From Octodonta nipae (taxonomy: Eukaryota > Arthropoda > Insecta > Coleoptera > Chrysomelidae), in contig CM067221.1 of the NCBI GenBank assembly GCA_034190945.1, positions 7,208,969 to 7,272,968 of the forward strand: 64,000 bases of DNA. The letters run 5' to 3'. The notes under the pieces were generated by a model. That model was given only the letters and a program-made list of their open reading frames with translations. It ran no database searches and was not told the DNA's origin. The number at the start of each line of letters is the position of its first letter. The stretch's first letter is position 1. Below are positions 11,505 to 22,197 of this stretch, piece by piece. The position numbers were made by a program, and so were the translations under genes.

Positions 11505-12295
11505 TAGGGTTCCATATGCAATTTGGCCTGGACAAATGCCGAATTATTAATAGAGTAAAAGGCAAAACACAGCAGGGGCCCTACGAAATGAGAGGGCACC
11601 TGAATTGAATCCATGGAGGAAAGGCATAATTACAAATACCTTGGAATAAAGCAGGCTCAACGAATAGATCACTTCACCATGAAAAAGGACCTATCAACAG
11701 AGTTTATAGAAGGGCAAGACGACTGTTGAAAACTAAGCTTAACAGTAAAAATCTGTTTCAGGCTATTAACACCTACGCGTGTTCAGTACTCAGTTACTCA
11801 TTCGGAATAGTTAAATGGTGCAAGACTGACATTGAACAACTACAACGGAAAGCTCGAGTTCTACTAACAAAAGCTCAAAATCACCATCCAAAGAACTCTG
11901 TCAAACGTACAAAGTTGCCACGGTATGAAGGAGGAAGAGGATTGGCAGATATAAGCAAATTACGTGATCAACAAATTTCTAATTTGCGTAATCATTTACA
12001 GAAACTCGCAGAATTTTCTGATCTACACAGAATCATATGTCAGGTTGATGACTCAATACCTCTGCGACTAACAGAACAACAAGTTCAAGAATACCACCAG
12101 ACAACTGATCAGAAACTGCTCAAATGGAAGACATATAAATGACGTCAACCAAGATTATGTCGACAGTGCAGCGTCGAACTACTGGTTGATCTCTGGTCAT
12201 AAGTTTCCTGAAACGGAAGGCTTTATATTGGTAATCCAAGATCAAGTAATACCAACTAAGAACTATCTAAAGTCCATCATTAAATTGGAAGGAAG
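11505..12295 (+). pseudogene. LINE with restriction-like endonuclease, reverse transcriptase end and thumb (copy B)
   Basis: The readable parts are FGLDKCRIINRVKGKTQQG (end of the reverse transcriptase), YLGIKQAQRIDHFTMKKDL, and the frame 11726-12142: LNSKNLFQAINTYACSVLSY ... LPRYEGGRGLADISKLRDQQ. It overlaps copy A from GGRGLAD onward and is more complete upstream, so the two pieces together show that a single family is represented by two independent truncated insertions. Frameshifts interrupt the region near 11605-11725 and after 12142. It stops abruptly near 12290. Confidence 0.72.
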
Positions 12296-12299
12296 TAAA

Positions 12300-13280
12300 T
12301 GACATATCTGTCACATGTCATATCTCCGATTGGAGCGGAATATACAGTGCTGAATAGCTAGATAGATGAGCCAAAATAGTCTACGTTAGGTTAGGTTAGG
12401 AATAACTAAGCCAAAATAGTCGTTTTCAATCTGCAAATCGGTGCAGATTTTTTAGCAAATTCTACTTACAAATTCTCTTATTTATTTTAAACGCTTTTCA
12501 GACAAAATCGACTGCTTGAATTAAAATACCAAACAACTCGATGAAGGTGATGTCGTTCGGATATAAATACACCAGCAGTAAGAGACGAAGAAATCCAATT
12601 TGATATTCTTCAAGATGTTCAATAAATACGGTTAGTTCCCCGTAATCGAAAGGTGCAGTTGTGCTCTCTCTCTTGTTCGATAAAATGGGACCGGATTGCG
12701 AATGTGGACAGGGCAGAAAAGCAATTGCATAACGGCTCCTGTTTTAACGTTTTGTATAATGCATGAATACGGCGACCCTCCCTTTCGATGTTCGTTGGAA
12801 GTGAAAATGGAAATGCTGGTACGAAGGACAGAAAGATTTTGTCGAAAACGAAAATCTTTAGATTGACCGACGATCGACATCCATTACATGTTTTGTAAAC
12901 GAATAAATGAGATGTCAGATGTTATCTCAAGTTTTACCAGTTTTGTCCATTATTAAACAATTCTGATCTGTCATGTATTAAATACTGATTTGTTTATCGT
13001 TTTATCTTGCTCAGAATTGTGTTTACTTCAGTTTGATTAGGGAAGGAATCTTCAACTATCCTCATATGATTGGAGAACCTTTTAAAATGGTAATGACACT
13101 AAGAATACTGAAAGCAAAGAAACGTATTCGAAAGACCCTTCTACTAAACCAAAATAACAAAGCTATATAGACTTTCAAGTTTATGTGGTGTTATTCCCAA
13201 ATAGCACTCCAGCTATACTTTCGAGCAGACAGTTTCAAGTTATTCCAGTCAATTTCATAAGCACTTACCACAAATTAATA
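12300..13280. other. Intergenic DNA with a less AT-rich patch
   Basis: A short run of the insect telomere motif (GTTAGGTTAGGTTAGG, about 12385-12400) is present but too short to mean a telomere. The stretch 12540-12890 is richer in GC than its surroundings and could be conserved regulatory DNA or an untranslated exon of E78, but I could not find a coding frame with splice sites. A block at 13164-13201 (ACTTTATGTGGTGTTATTCC-like) is repeated at 27385-27422. Confidence 0.4.
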
Positions 13281-14614
13281 ATACTAGATGTCGCCCAGTG
13301 GTCGAAATTCGACCAATTGTGTCAATATCTCTGGCAGGTTAAGTAACCTGAAAATTTTATCATGACATTCTATCCTAGGACTTTAGGGAGAACAGCAATT
13401 ACACGAAACGGATCCAGATTCGGAACCTCTGTGTGATAGTTTCCTCGAAAATCCTAGATGTCGGTCTTACACTTCGCTTCTACAAATAAGTAACGAAATT
13501 CAAGTTTTTTTAGATATAATTCATAGGACTTTATTTGTGTTCATATTTGTAATTCTTAATTTAATATGACAACAATTCAACCGCTAATGGGCTACCCTAC
13601 ATATTTATTTTTCTAACCTCCCTGTATAACTATAATTGCACTCAATTATCTAACATTTATTAAAATCCTCATTATAATAATTTCATCTCATTATATATTT
13701 CCACCACCACCTCGCATAATATTTTTTAACATTTTTGAACCACCCGGTAAACCATTTTGTATATGACACCGCCTATGAGCCACCGTATTTACTCTTTTTG
13801 TAGCTATCTTCTGTAACTATAATTCTACTCCGAGCTATATTTCAATCATCATATATATGGAACTCTTCGTGGGCTATTCTATAAATCATTTCCTTTGCTA
13901 AAATTTTTTATAATCAACCTGTGTATCTATAATTCCTCTCACCCTATATTTCACCTTCCCTATATATACAACTGCTGATGGGTTACGAAATGTTGCATTT
14001 CCATTTCCGCCACCCTGCATATGCGCATCTCTGCATAACATTTTTTGCACCACCCTGTATAATTGTAATTCTACTGCACCTTCTATTCCAAGAACCCTGT
14101 AAATTTAACCGCTAATGGGCTTCCCTATATAATTATGTTATTCGTTATAATTGCACTCTACTCTATATTTTAAACACCCTATATATGCAACTACTTATGT
14201 ACCACCCACGAAAAAAATATTTCTAACATATCTGGAATCGCCCTGTATAATTATAATATACAACGATTACTTTACCACTAAACAATAACAACGCTTGCAT
14301 GCCACTTGCAGAAGTACATGCTCTAAGTATATAACAGCATTGGTCCCTCTGTATATAATTACACAATGTTTTGAGTTTTGACCATCTGGCGGCGGCGGCA
14401 CATTCAGTTGTTTGGCGTTGACATTATGGACGTAAATAATGAATTTATATTATATTTTACTTAATGAATGAACCAATTTTATAAATTAATATTAGCATAC
14501 TGCACTGAAGGTCGTCAATAGCTACTAAACAAAACAAAAATGAAGAAAATCGGTTGAGAGACAGAGGCGAAAATGGTACCTAATCGTTTTGTCTTTGCCT
14601 ATTTATATATAGAT
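13281..14614 (+). repeat. Hairpin-led element, copy 1, with internal CCCTGTATAATTATAAT array
   Basis: The left end carries the palindrome TGGTCGAAATTCGACCA (13299-13315) after ATGTCGCCCAG. The right end is a conserved block from CTGCACTGAAGGTCG (14497) to TTTGCCTATTTATATATAG (about 14612). Both ends are shared with the copy at 31370-33045. Between them, 13590-14270 holds degenerate units of CACCCTGTATAATTATAATT, TATATTTCA and CTATATATGCAACTGCTAATGGGC at irregular spacing of about 50-130 bases. No coding capacity. The class is unknown to me. Confidence 0.7.
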
Positions 14615-15240
14615 ACTACCACTGCTCTAGATACCTGCATTTCCCTCTCTCCCTCTTTCTCTTTGTACCCTAACATCAAAATTTCATTTTGTCGCTGAAT
14701 GCACGTTTCAATGGCAAAGCTGTCATCATCATGGAGTAAACCAAAAGATTTTTTTATATACAAGAAGGAATAGGTAATTAATACGTTTTAAATAACAAAG
14801 TAAAAGATCAAGACTAACTATACAACACCCTGCCAAGAATATTTGGAAAATTAACTCCAAGACCGGTCATGGCAAAACTAAAACCGATACTGATTGCTAA
14901 ATGTTTGGTTGTTTTATGAAGAATCTTTTATTACTGTTTAAGCACTTTTGGGAATTATACGGCAAGACTTGAAATTATTGTGTATTTCCAAATGTTTTGT
15001 CTTGATCTCACTTTGCTCATCACGTAGGTCGTTGGATAATTTTCATTTACCCAGGAAATGATGTTCACAAAGTTAAAATATTGTTACAAATTACCCTAGG
15101 TTTCTAATTAAACACTGATTGTCCAAGTAATAATTCAAAGTACAACACAAAAGACGTCTGATGTTTACTGTCAACTATTAAAGTGAACTAAATGCTCTAC
15201 TCAACTGATCTTATGGTCCAGTCAATGAAGGTAAAAAACG
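14615..15240. other. Intergenic DNA, nothing recognised
   Basis: AT-rich unique-looking sequence without a supported exon, repeat end or reading frame. Confidence 0.35.
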
Positions 15241-16507
15241 GTAATGCTGGATAATTTGTCGAAGCAGCACCGATTTTCCTAAAAATTTGGATTTAATTTC
15301 TACTTACCCCCTACTTCAAAGTTGCCTGAAATGTCAATTTTTTTCGAGTTATTCGCAAGTGAAAGTATCGATTATTCAACCAAAAAAAAAACATGTTTTC
15401 ATAAGGTTTTTCGTAAATAACTTTTAAAAAGTGGACTTTAAGAAAAAAATTATTATTTGCATGAAAAATGTAGCTTATAAAAGAACAAAAAAATGCTGGG
15501 GGTTTATGTTTTCTGTAGAACCACTATAAACGGAGTTATAGCTTGTTAAAATTTTGTTTTTATTTGTCAAAACAAAAATTGAAATGTTTAACGTGAAATA
15601 ACTAATAAACAATGTATTTTCGTGAAGAAAAGTTTATAAATACTGTATTTAACCTTTTTGAAAGGGCTTGAGCTGAAAGGGTATTATTTATGAACATATA
15701 TAACTTTAAACTGTCATATCTAACTTAATTTCTATCCTACAAAAAAAACATAAATTAAAAATAACAAAACCTGCAATTTTGTACTCTACAAAATTTTCCA
15801 TATCTCCATCGTTTTTAAGTTATTTTGAAAAAAATTTTTTGCAAAATTACAAAAATGCAATATTCTATTGAGGCTCGATTTTTCAAAACTACTTACATTA
15901 AACTGCTATTTGTAAGTCCAGTGATTTGTGAAGTAGTAGTAAGTAATTTCGACTGGGGTGGTATTTAGGGGTGTATTTGCATTTTTTTGTCAAAAAAAAA
16001 CAAAAACAACTTAATTTATCTCATAACTCGTTTAATTTTCATGCTAGAGACTTTTATAAACCAAACTAAACGATTTTTAAAGCAGTTAAAAAAAAGGTAT
16101 TTGTAAACTTTACGCGAAAAATGCATTGTTATTTTACGATAAACCTTTCATTATTTTATGAGAAATAAGAACAAAATTTCAACAACGTATAACTCCGTTT
16201 GTATTGGTTTTACAGAAACCATAAACCCAATATATTTTTTGTTTGTTTATTTTTTCTTAAAGTGCAAATTTTTAAAGTTATTTGCGAAAAATCGTATGCA
16301 AACATGATTTTTTTGGTGAAAGTATCGATTTTAAAAATCGATACTTTCACTTGCGATTATCTCGAAAAGAATTTACTTCCAGAAAAAACTTTGTAAAACA
16401 AAAAAATATAATACCCCTCCCCCACCCAACTTTAAAGCAGAGGGTAAGTAGTACTCAAATCCAAATTATTAGGAAAATCGGTGCTGCTTGGACAAATTAC
16501 TCGGGAA
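15241..16507. repeat. 1.26 kb foldback element next to the E78 zinc-finger exon
   Basis: The outer arms pair over about 150 bases: GTCGAAGCAGCACCGATTTT (15260) with AAAATCGGTGCTGCTTGGAC (16474). Pairing resumes inward: GGTTTATGTTTTCTGTAGAA (15500) matches the complement of the segment around 16190-16230, and ATAAACGGAGTTATAGCTTG matches the complement of CAACGTATAACTCCGTTTG. A small perfect palindrome AAAGTATCGATTTTAAAAATCGATACTTT lies at 16319-16347 in the right arm. Open frames at 16199-16611 are shadows of the arms. The element ends about 275 bases before the E78 exon. Confidence 0.75.
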
Positions 16508-16782
16508 AATGGTCATTGGCTGGACTATTAACTTCTGCTCTCACTGAACACCTATTTATATTCTATTTGAGGATCAAGAGTTTTCGAGATTTTTCTATAG
16601 TACTAATCTAGAAATTTATAGATCTTTCCCGAACTGTCAATTACCATTTTCTGACAGTGACAACTAGTTTGTATATACAGGGTTTTCCCTCGGCCGCGGT
16701 TATAACTTTCCGTGACAATATATTTATGTTATATAAATGTTGTAAATAAACATTTTAAAAATATATTTATTGTTTGTTGCAG
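16508..16782. other. E78 intron end
   Basis: Short unique segment with a single TACAGGGTTTTCCCTCGG terminus-like motif (16676) and the T-rich tract of the E78 acceptor. Confidence 0.4.
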
Positions 16783-16904
16783 AACACTACGTTGCAGCGG
16801 ATTCGAACAGCTCATCAACAACAAAATCCTTTGTACCTTGTAAGGTGTGCGGCGATAAAGCCTCAGGATATCATTACGGAGTGACTTCATGTGAAGGATG
16901 CAAG
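16783..16904 (+). CDS. E78: E78 nuclear receptor, exon with first zinc finger
   Basis: This internal coding exon carries the first zinc finger of a nuclear receptor DNA-binding domain. After a split codon it reads HYVAADSNSSSTTKSF, then CKVCGDKASGYHYGVTSCEG followed by CK, with the four zinc-binding cysteines in C-x2-C-x13-C-x2-C spacing. The P-box start CEGCK sets DNA-site choice. The acceptor is a T-rich tract ending TTGTTGCAG and the donor is AAG|GTAATG, so the exon breaks between K and GFF of the domain, the usual place in this receptor group. The exon enters with two bases of a codon, so at least one upstream coding exon exists; I could not find it. The finger sequence and the exons downstream match the NR1E (E78/Eip78C) type better than E75, whose finger reads differently after CGDKASG. 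A retained-intron reading frame extending to 16964 is not a real end. Confidence 0.93.
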
Positions 16905-17799
16905 GTAATGGTAATGAAAATTATTTTCTTAATGTACATATTTAACATTTTTCGAGAAATGTAAGTAGTAAGCTATTAAGGACATTTGCTCGATATGACA
17001 GACAACTAACAGATACACCTGTATTTTAAAAAAATCCCAATACTAATTTTACATTCTGTCCATATTGTACCTTTAGCAGATTTAATCATAAGATGGCTTA
17101 TATACTTCACAAATGAGAGGTCAATTCTGAAACATTGGCGTCTTGTAATTTACTAAAAACCTTCAAAACAATAACTTAGGAAGTACAATATGTCCAGTAT
17201 CATATAAAAGTGCCCTTTTTGAGATAAATATCATGATAATATATCAATAGAAATCGCTGGAACCCTTATCCCACAACTACTTAAGTTATGGACATCAACT
17301 TATAATGTATTCAAATCCACAACATCCTTGAAATATCTTAAAAAATGTATTTTACTTTATGAAGTTGACAATACGCTGTGTTTATACAGTGACACACCAA
17401 CTCACAAATATATTTACAGGAAAACTACCAACACATGTGTTTGTAAAGGGCTCTCGTCAACTACATTTTAAAAATCTGATCAAATAAATTACAGTACATG
17501 GTATAACACGATGAGCTCAAAAGTTTAAAGCTGAAAATGGCTATATGAAGTTTTTTCCAAGAGCTGGTCTCAGTTAAAATACTTTTCAGCTGTCTTCGAG
17601 TTCCAGTTCTACTTAAAGTGGACCCCAACTATGTTTGTACTATTTTGAGAATCTACGATGAATTTCAATATAGCTTGGGGTTCCAGTTGAAAGTTATTTC
17701 AATTTTGTTGAAAATCTGACGGGTACAGTCCTTCACCAATAATTATTTTTTGAAAACAAAGAGGTCTAAGTCAAAAATTGTGAGAATTTGCCTACATAA
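16905..17799. other. Start of the 13.3 kb E78 intron
   Basis: Intron sequence after donor GTAATG. No repeat end, exon or reading frame could be supported in the first 900 bases. Confidence 0.5.
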
Positions 17800-18560
17800 A
17801 ACTTGAGAGCTGTCATCGCGTCGGTTTAGACAGAGGGGTCTTTTCTCTATTTCTATTGATTCGCGAATAGTAGATGACCTAAGGGAGTTAAGAGATACGA
17901 TAGTCCTACTGTCTTCCTAGTTGATAGAGTGTCCTGTTTGGATATTATGATGCGCGAGAGCTGAAGTCGGATCTTTTTTGCGAACTAACAAAGAATGTTC
18001 ATATACTCGATGATTGACGCGCCTATTTGTACGACCGATGTAGCTTTGTGGACAATCGCGACATGAAATTTCGTAAACTCCTTGATCCTCGTTAGGTACT
18101 TTATCCTTAGGGTTCCCGGTTAAGTTGGTTATAGTTTGAGTGGTGTTGAAAACCATCTTTGTTTCTGATGGGGTTGGTGTACTCGGGGGTTGTTGCGATT
18201 GACGAAATATGTGTGCAGTATGGTCTGGATGATAACCGTTTTGTCGAAGGATTTGTTGAAGATTATTAAGTTCGTTTTGTCTATTGTCAATGTCGGTTAA
18301 GCGAATAGATCTAAGGGCCAAAGATTTCACTACACAACTTAATTGGGCAGGGATGATGTGATTGGGCATTTAAGTATCGATTGGTGTGGGTTGGTTTACT
18401 ATAGACTGTATGTGAGAATGTGCCACGGCTGGTTTTTGCTATGAGGACATCAAGAAACGGGAGCGAAGAATCGGATTCGATTTCCATTGTAAATTGAATG
18501 TTGGAATGTATACCATTGAGGTGTTGTAGAAAGAATTCTAATGAATCTCTGCCATGAGGC
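17800..18560 (-). pseudogene. Penelope-like element, RT end and GIY-YIG endonuclease, minus strand
   Basis: Reading minus from about 18550: FLQHLNGIHSNIQFTMEIES, SSLPFLDVLIAKTSRGTF and VYSKPTHTNRYLN are the last reverse-transcriptase blocks of Penelope-like elements. A frameshift near 18365 leads into HIIPAQLSCVVKSLALRSIR and the linker, then the GIY-YIG nuclease: GVYEISCRDCPQSYIGRTNR followed by VNHRVYEH. The frame is again disturbed at 17917 but DSRTIVSLNSLRSSTIRESI and RDDSS continue. Catalytic GVY, YIGRT and the Arg are present. It lies in the first E78 intron, antisense to the gene. Confidence 0.85.
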
Positions 18561-18626
18561 CAATTCTCTCACCCGGTACCTAACCTTGCTCATAGTAATG
18601 ACCGCGTGACCGCGGAAGCCTCTCAG

Positions 18627-18676
<50 letters not shown>
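18561..18676 (+). repeat. Inverted Penelope terminal block and (TA)n
   Basis: At about 18565 the sequence switches to the + orientation terminal block of the same Penelope family (TCTCACCCGGTACCTAACCT, compare 3115), ending in a TA microsatellite of about 46 bases (18630-18676). The minus-strand frame full of Y and I repeats at 18450-18707 is the shadow of this microsatellite. Confidence 0.65.
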
Positions 18677-18680
<4 letters not shown>

Positions 18681-18949
18681 TAAAATTCTATGTCCCGTTT
18701 GGAACATTACTTCAATTTCTGAATAATTTACGGGATATGTGATAAAGTTAACATCTTTATCACATTTTCCGCGACTTCCAAGAAACCCTGACGCGGCTTA
18801 TTTACAATTGCAAACACACAGGCAGTTTGTGAAAAAGCAAGAAAAAAGAAAACATATCGTAGATAATGAATAGAATGAAGTTACAGTCTTGGCATACATC
18901 AGAGGGTATCCAGACAATTTCTTAGTAGTTGCAGAAAGAGATAAGTCAA

Positions 18950-19690
18950 TACTTGCGATAAGTATTCAGAGGATTAAAAAAACAAAAACACCAACCGTAT
19001 TCATTCTCATTAGTTCAGAATGTAAGAGCAGGTGATGCTCGAAGAAGGGAAGATTTATGAGAATTCATATTAATCAAAATTATTTGAACGGATGAGGCAA
19101 AATTTATGAACCGCCATAAGTCACATTACTGAAGTGATACTCATCCACACGTATTTAGAGAAAGCCAAGTCCCTGGAATTTCAATATTTTTACTGGAAAA
19201 AACATGACGGGGTGCTTGTGGTGCATTTGTATGATGAAAATTTTAAGGGTAAGCTTAATAGAGATAGAAAGGTGATATAAAAAAATACCTTGCGTTTATT
19301 TTTAGGTCTAAAATATCTGGAAATTTTAGAAAGTTATTTACATCCATTAGATATTATTTGGAAGTAACAACACGATGGAGCCGCATCTCATAAAAGTAAA
19401 CCTGTGAATAACTTTTCAGAGAATCATTTCGAAGGTCGTTGGATGGTGAACAGTGGACCTCATCCATAGCCTCTTCGTTCTCCCGTTATCACCCACTAGA
19501 CTTGTTTCTTTGTGGTCTAATAAAAAATATTGTCTATGCTGCATTGTTAACAACAGAATCAAAGCATTAGAAATGCATTTCGATATCTTTTTGTCACAAG
19601 AAACTCAAAGTGCCATACATGTCGAATTTTGAAGAAGAATTCATTAATGCTTGCAAATTGAAGGCAACATTATGTGTGTGTGTTTTACAG
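18950..19690 (+). pseudogene. DD41D-like mariner transposase, heavily mutated (family C)
   Basis: Recognisable blocks in shifting frames are RTDEAKF-like TDEAKFMNRH (first catalytic aspartate), a segment KYLEILESYLHPLDIIW, QQHDGAASHKS with the second aspartate, then NHFEGRWMVNSGPHP and an LRSP..H.LDLFLCGLIKN segment equivalent to SPDITPLDYFLWGLIKN. Stops and indels are frequent. No terminal repeats could be assigned with confidence, though CAGGGTTAAACAAAAAC at about 19939 may be a remnant end. Confidence 0.6.
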
Positions 19691-20968
19691 TAGGTGATGA
19701 TTCGCCTCCAGTGTCCACGACAAATTAATTTTGTTTTGCTTTTTAACAAAATGCCCATGTATTTTAGTTATACAGTGGGGAACGATCTGCGTCTTGATGC
19801 CAAGAGTGTGGTTTGGTTTATGACTCTTTCAATAATCATATCAAAACGCTTAAAGTAATGTTCATTTGTGTCTTGTCGATTCATTCAAAAAAGCTTACTG
19901 TTAACTATAATAACCACACGATAATTTTAGTTCTTACAGGGTTAAACAAAAACTGTTTAATTTAGGTTGTAAGTATAAACTCCCTTTATTTTTTTACCGT
20001 GGAGGCGTTGAGAAAAAAAGAGTTTACGATCTGAAAAAAGAGTTTTACACGATTTTCGAGTTAGCCGAATTTTGTGCCAATTTCTGAGCACGTCGTAAAA
20101 TTTTTTAGACAGTTTCCAAAGATTTAGAAAGCTTCAAGATTTATTCAGGCAAATTCTGGCTGTTTTTCGACCTGGCTCTTTTTGTTTCCAAAATATATTT
20201 TTTTGTGAAGAGCTGCCTGTCAATATTTTTTTCCTGTGCAACTCCTTACTAGTCCTTAACTCTGTTGCGCGATTTGAAAAAAGTTATCGAGTTTTCATAT
20301 CAACCAATGAATAAATTTTCTGCTTTTCTTTCACAACAGCATTCCCTTAATGATGCACCTAATAAATCAGTTTAAATGCCTTTTGATGTTTTACACGTTT
20401 TCTTCTACATAGACGCGCATTCCATCTACGAATTACTTTTGCCGTCGTTGTGCTGAATCATTAAAACCTAGCGCATACAAAAACATGCATATCCGAGAGA
20501 TGAATTATCAATTATTGCATTCCATTTAGAAGTACTTGCAGTTCGTTTTACTCGCTAACCGTAATTATCAAGAGAAATAACCTGCCTCGAAGATTAAATG
20601 AATCAAAGTCGACAATGTTACAGGAAATTAACGAGAAGATTAACGTTATTGAAACTAACATTTGAGATTGCGAGGAATTCTAGTATCGCGTAATGAATTC
20701 TGCACTTATAAGGTATTTTAGAAGTCGTTTTCCAAATAACCCGTGGAGTGTGAAGACTGCGGTGTTAGGAGAATTAACATAAAGATTCATTAACGTCTTT
20801 GCCACCAAGTTTGAATAAGTATTTATTAACAAATTATTCATGGTACTTCCAGACAATTCCGACGGACGCCAAAACACTATTTTGCCATCTTTCTTTTTTT
20901 TACGTCATTTACAGATACCTCCCACATTACTGTTCCGTAAAGTACAAAACATTCAACTATTGCTTTAT
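19691..20968. other. E78 intron, unassigned
   Basis: AT-rich intron sequence. The frames at 20680-21049 overlap on both strands and lack coding character. No repeat family could be named. Confidence 0.35.
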
Positions 20969-20971
20969 AAA

Positions 20972-21850
20972 GGGTGTTCCAGTTTAAGGTTAATTTTTAA
21001 ATTTGCCGCCATTTATATTTTTTGTACTAGAATATCATATGTTATTTGACAGATGACAAGTAGGAATATTCCGGTTATTAAAAATGGACAGATATACGAT
21101 TGAGCAACGCGTGTTTATTATTAAAAATTATTTTAAATTGGGTGAAAGTTGTGCAGAAGTAGGAAGAAAATTTCGTACAGAATATGGCAGAGGAAATTGT
21201 CCGTCAAATGTTACCATTGGAAAAATTGTTCAAAAATTTGTGGAAACTGTTTTAGTAAAAGATGAAAAAAGCAACATATCATCGTAGTGGACGTTCAGAA
21301 AAAAATATTGCAGCTGTTACTGCTAGTGTTGTTGAACAACCAAAAACATCGATTCGTCATCGTGCACAGCAATTGAACATTCCAAAATCCACTTTATTCA
21401 AAATTTTGCACAAAGATCTTCATTTACAGGCTTACAAGATTCAGATAACGCAAGAAATAAACCCAACAGACGTTGGTTTACGTCGGCAATTCGTTAATTG
21501 GGCCGTACAACAGAAACTTGAAAATGTAAATTTTTTCAACAAAATCATCTTCATCGATGCAGCACATTTTGAATTGGGTGGATTTGATAACAAGCAAAAT
21601 TGTCGAATCTGGGGTGAAGCAAATCCACGAGAAATAATGGAAAGACCGATGCATCCACAAAAAGTAACTGTTTGGTGTGGTTTTTGGGCTGGTGGAGGGA
21701 TTGGTCCATACTTTCTTGAAGATCCAATGGAAATGCTGTTACTGTGAACGATGATCGATATCGAACGATGCTTACTAACTTTTTAAATTAACATTTAAAT
21801 GTCATTAATCAAATTTCATTTTGCAATTTACTTCAATAAATATAAAGCCA
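20972..21850 (+). mobile_element. DD41D-like mariner (family D) with internal deletion
   Basis: A GGGTGTTCCAGTTTAAGG terminus at about 20974 precedes a transposase starting at ATG 21084 (MDRYTIEQRVFIIKNYFKLG). A frameshift near 21275 separates it from the next frame, which carries SIRHRAQQLNIPKSTLFKIL, LHKDLHLQAYKIQITQE and the first catalytic site FIDAAHFELGGFDNKQNCRI, where the usual SDEAHF has become IDAAHF. After HPQKVTVWCGFWAGG a base loss at about 21725 shifts the frame; DDRYRTMLTNFL follows and then a deletion joins directly to the element's 3' end. The second and third catalytic aspartates are gone. Confidence 0.8.
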
Positions 21851-21984
21851 TTGACAACGAAGTCAGAATAGACATTGAAAAGTTTGGTTTTCCATCAATA
21901 TACGTCGTTTTATTTCGATTGTGGTGTTATTGCCCAAAAAAACATAAAAATGCTTAGCCTCATTTTGCTCGAGTTAGTTTAAAG

Positions 21985-22197
21985 TTTTTAATCTGTTACC
22001 ATGACCGCCCAGATCCCCCGATCTTTCGTCCATAGAATATTTTTGGGATATAATCGGTAGAAGGGTTGGAAATTTACTCCAGCCCCCATAGACTTTGGGT
22101 GTTCTAAGACATGAGATACAGGTAGCTCTGGGATAGTATTCTCAACAAGAAATAGACGACCTTATTGAATCAATGCCAAGACGTCTTGAGGAGTATA
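21985..22197 (+). pseudogene. Tc1 transposase C-terminal relic, left part
   Basis: Conceptual frames give an SPDLS..E-like block followed by IIGRRVGNLLQPP, TLGVLRHEIQVA and finally QQEIDDLIESMPRRLEE, the standard C-terminal end of a Tc1 transposase. Immediately after EE, at the TA of 22196-22197, the DD41D element of 22198-24200 is inserted. Confidence 0.75.

Noticed and set aside
12383..12402. Insect telomere-type repeat GTTAGGTTAGGTTAGG.
   Set aside because: Only about three units; common by chance and not evidence of a telomere.
12540..12890. GC-richer patch considered as an E78 upstream exon.
   Set aside because: No frame with matching phase and donor was found; left as unassigned.
16199..16611. 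Two open frames before the E78 exon, considered as a possible first exon.
   Set aside because: They fall inside the right arm of a foldback element and have no donor in the right phase.
18450..18707. Open frame on the minus strand rich in YIYIYI.
   Set aside because: It is the shadow of the TA microsatellite at 18630-18676.
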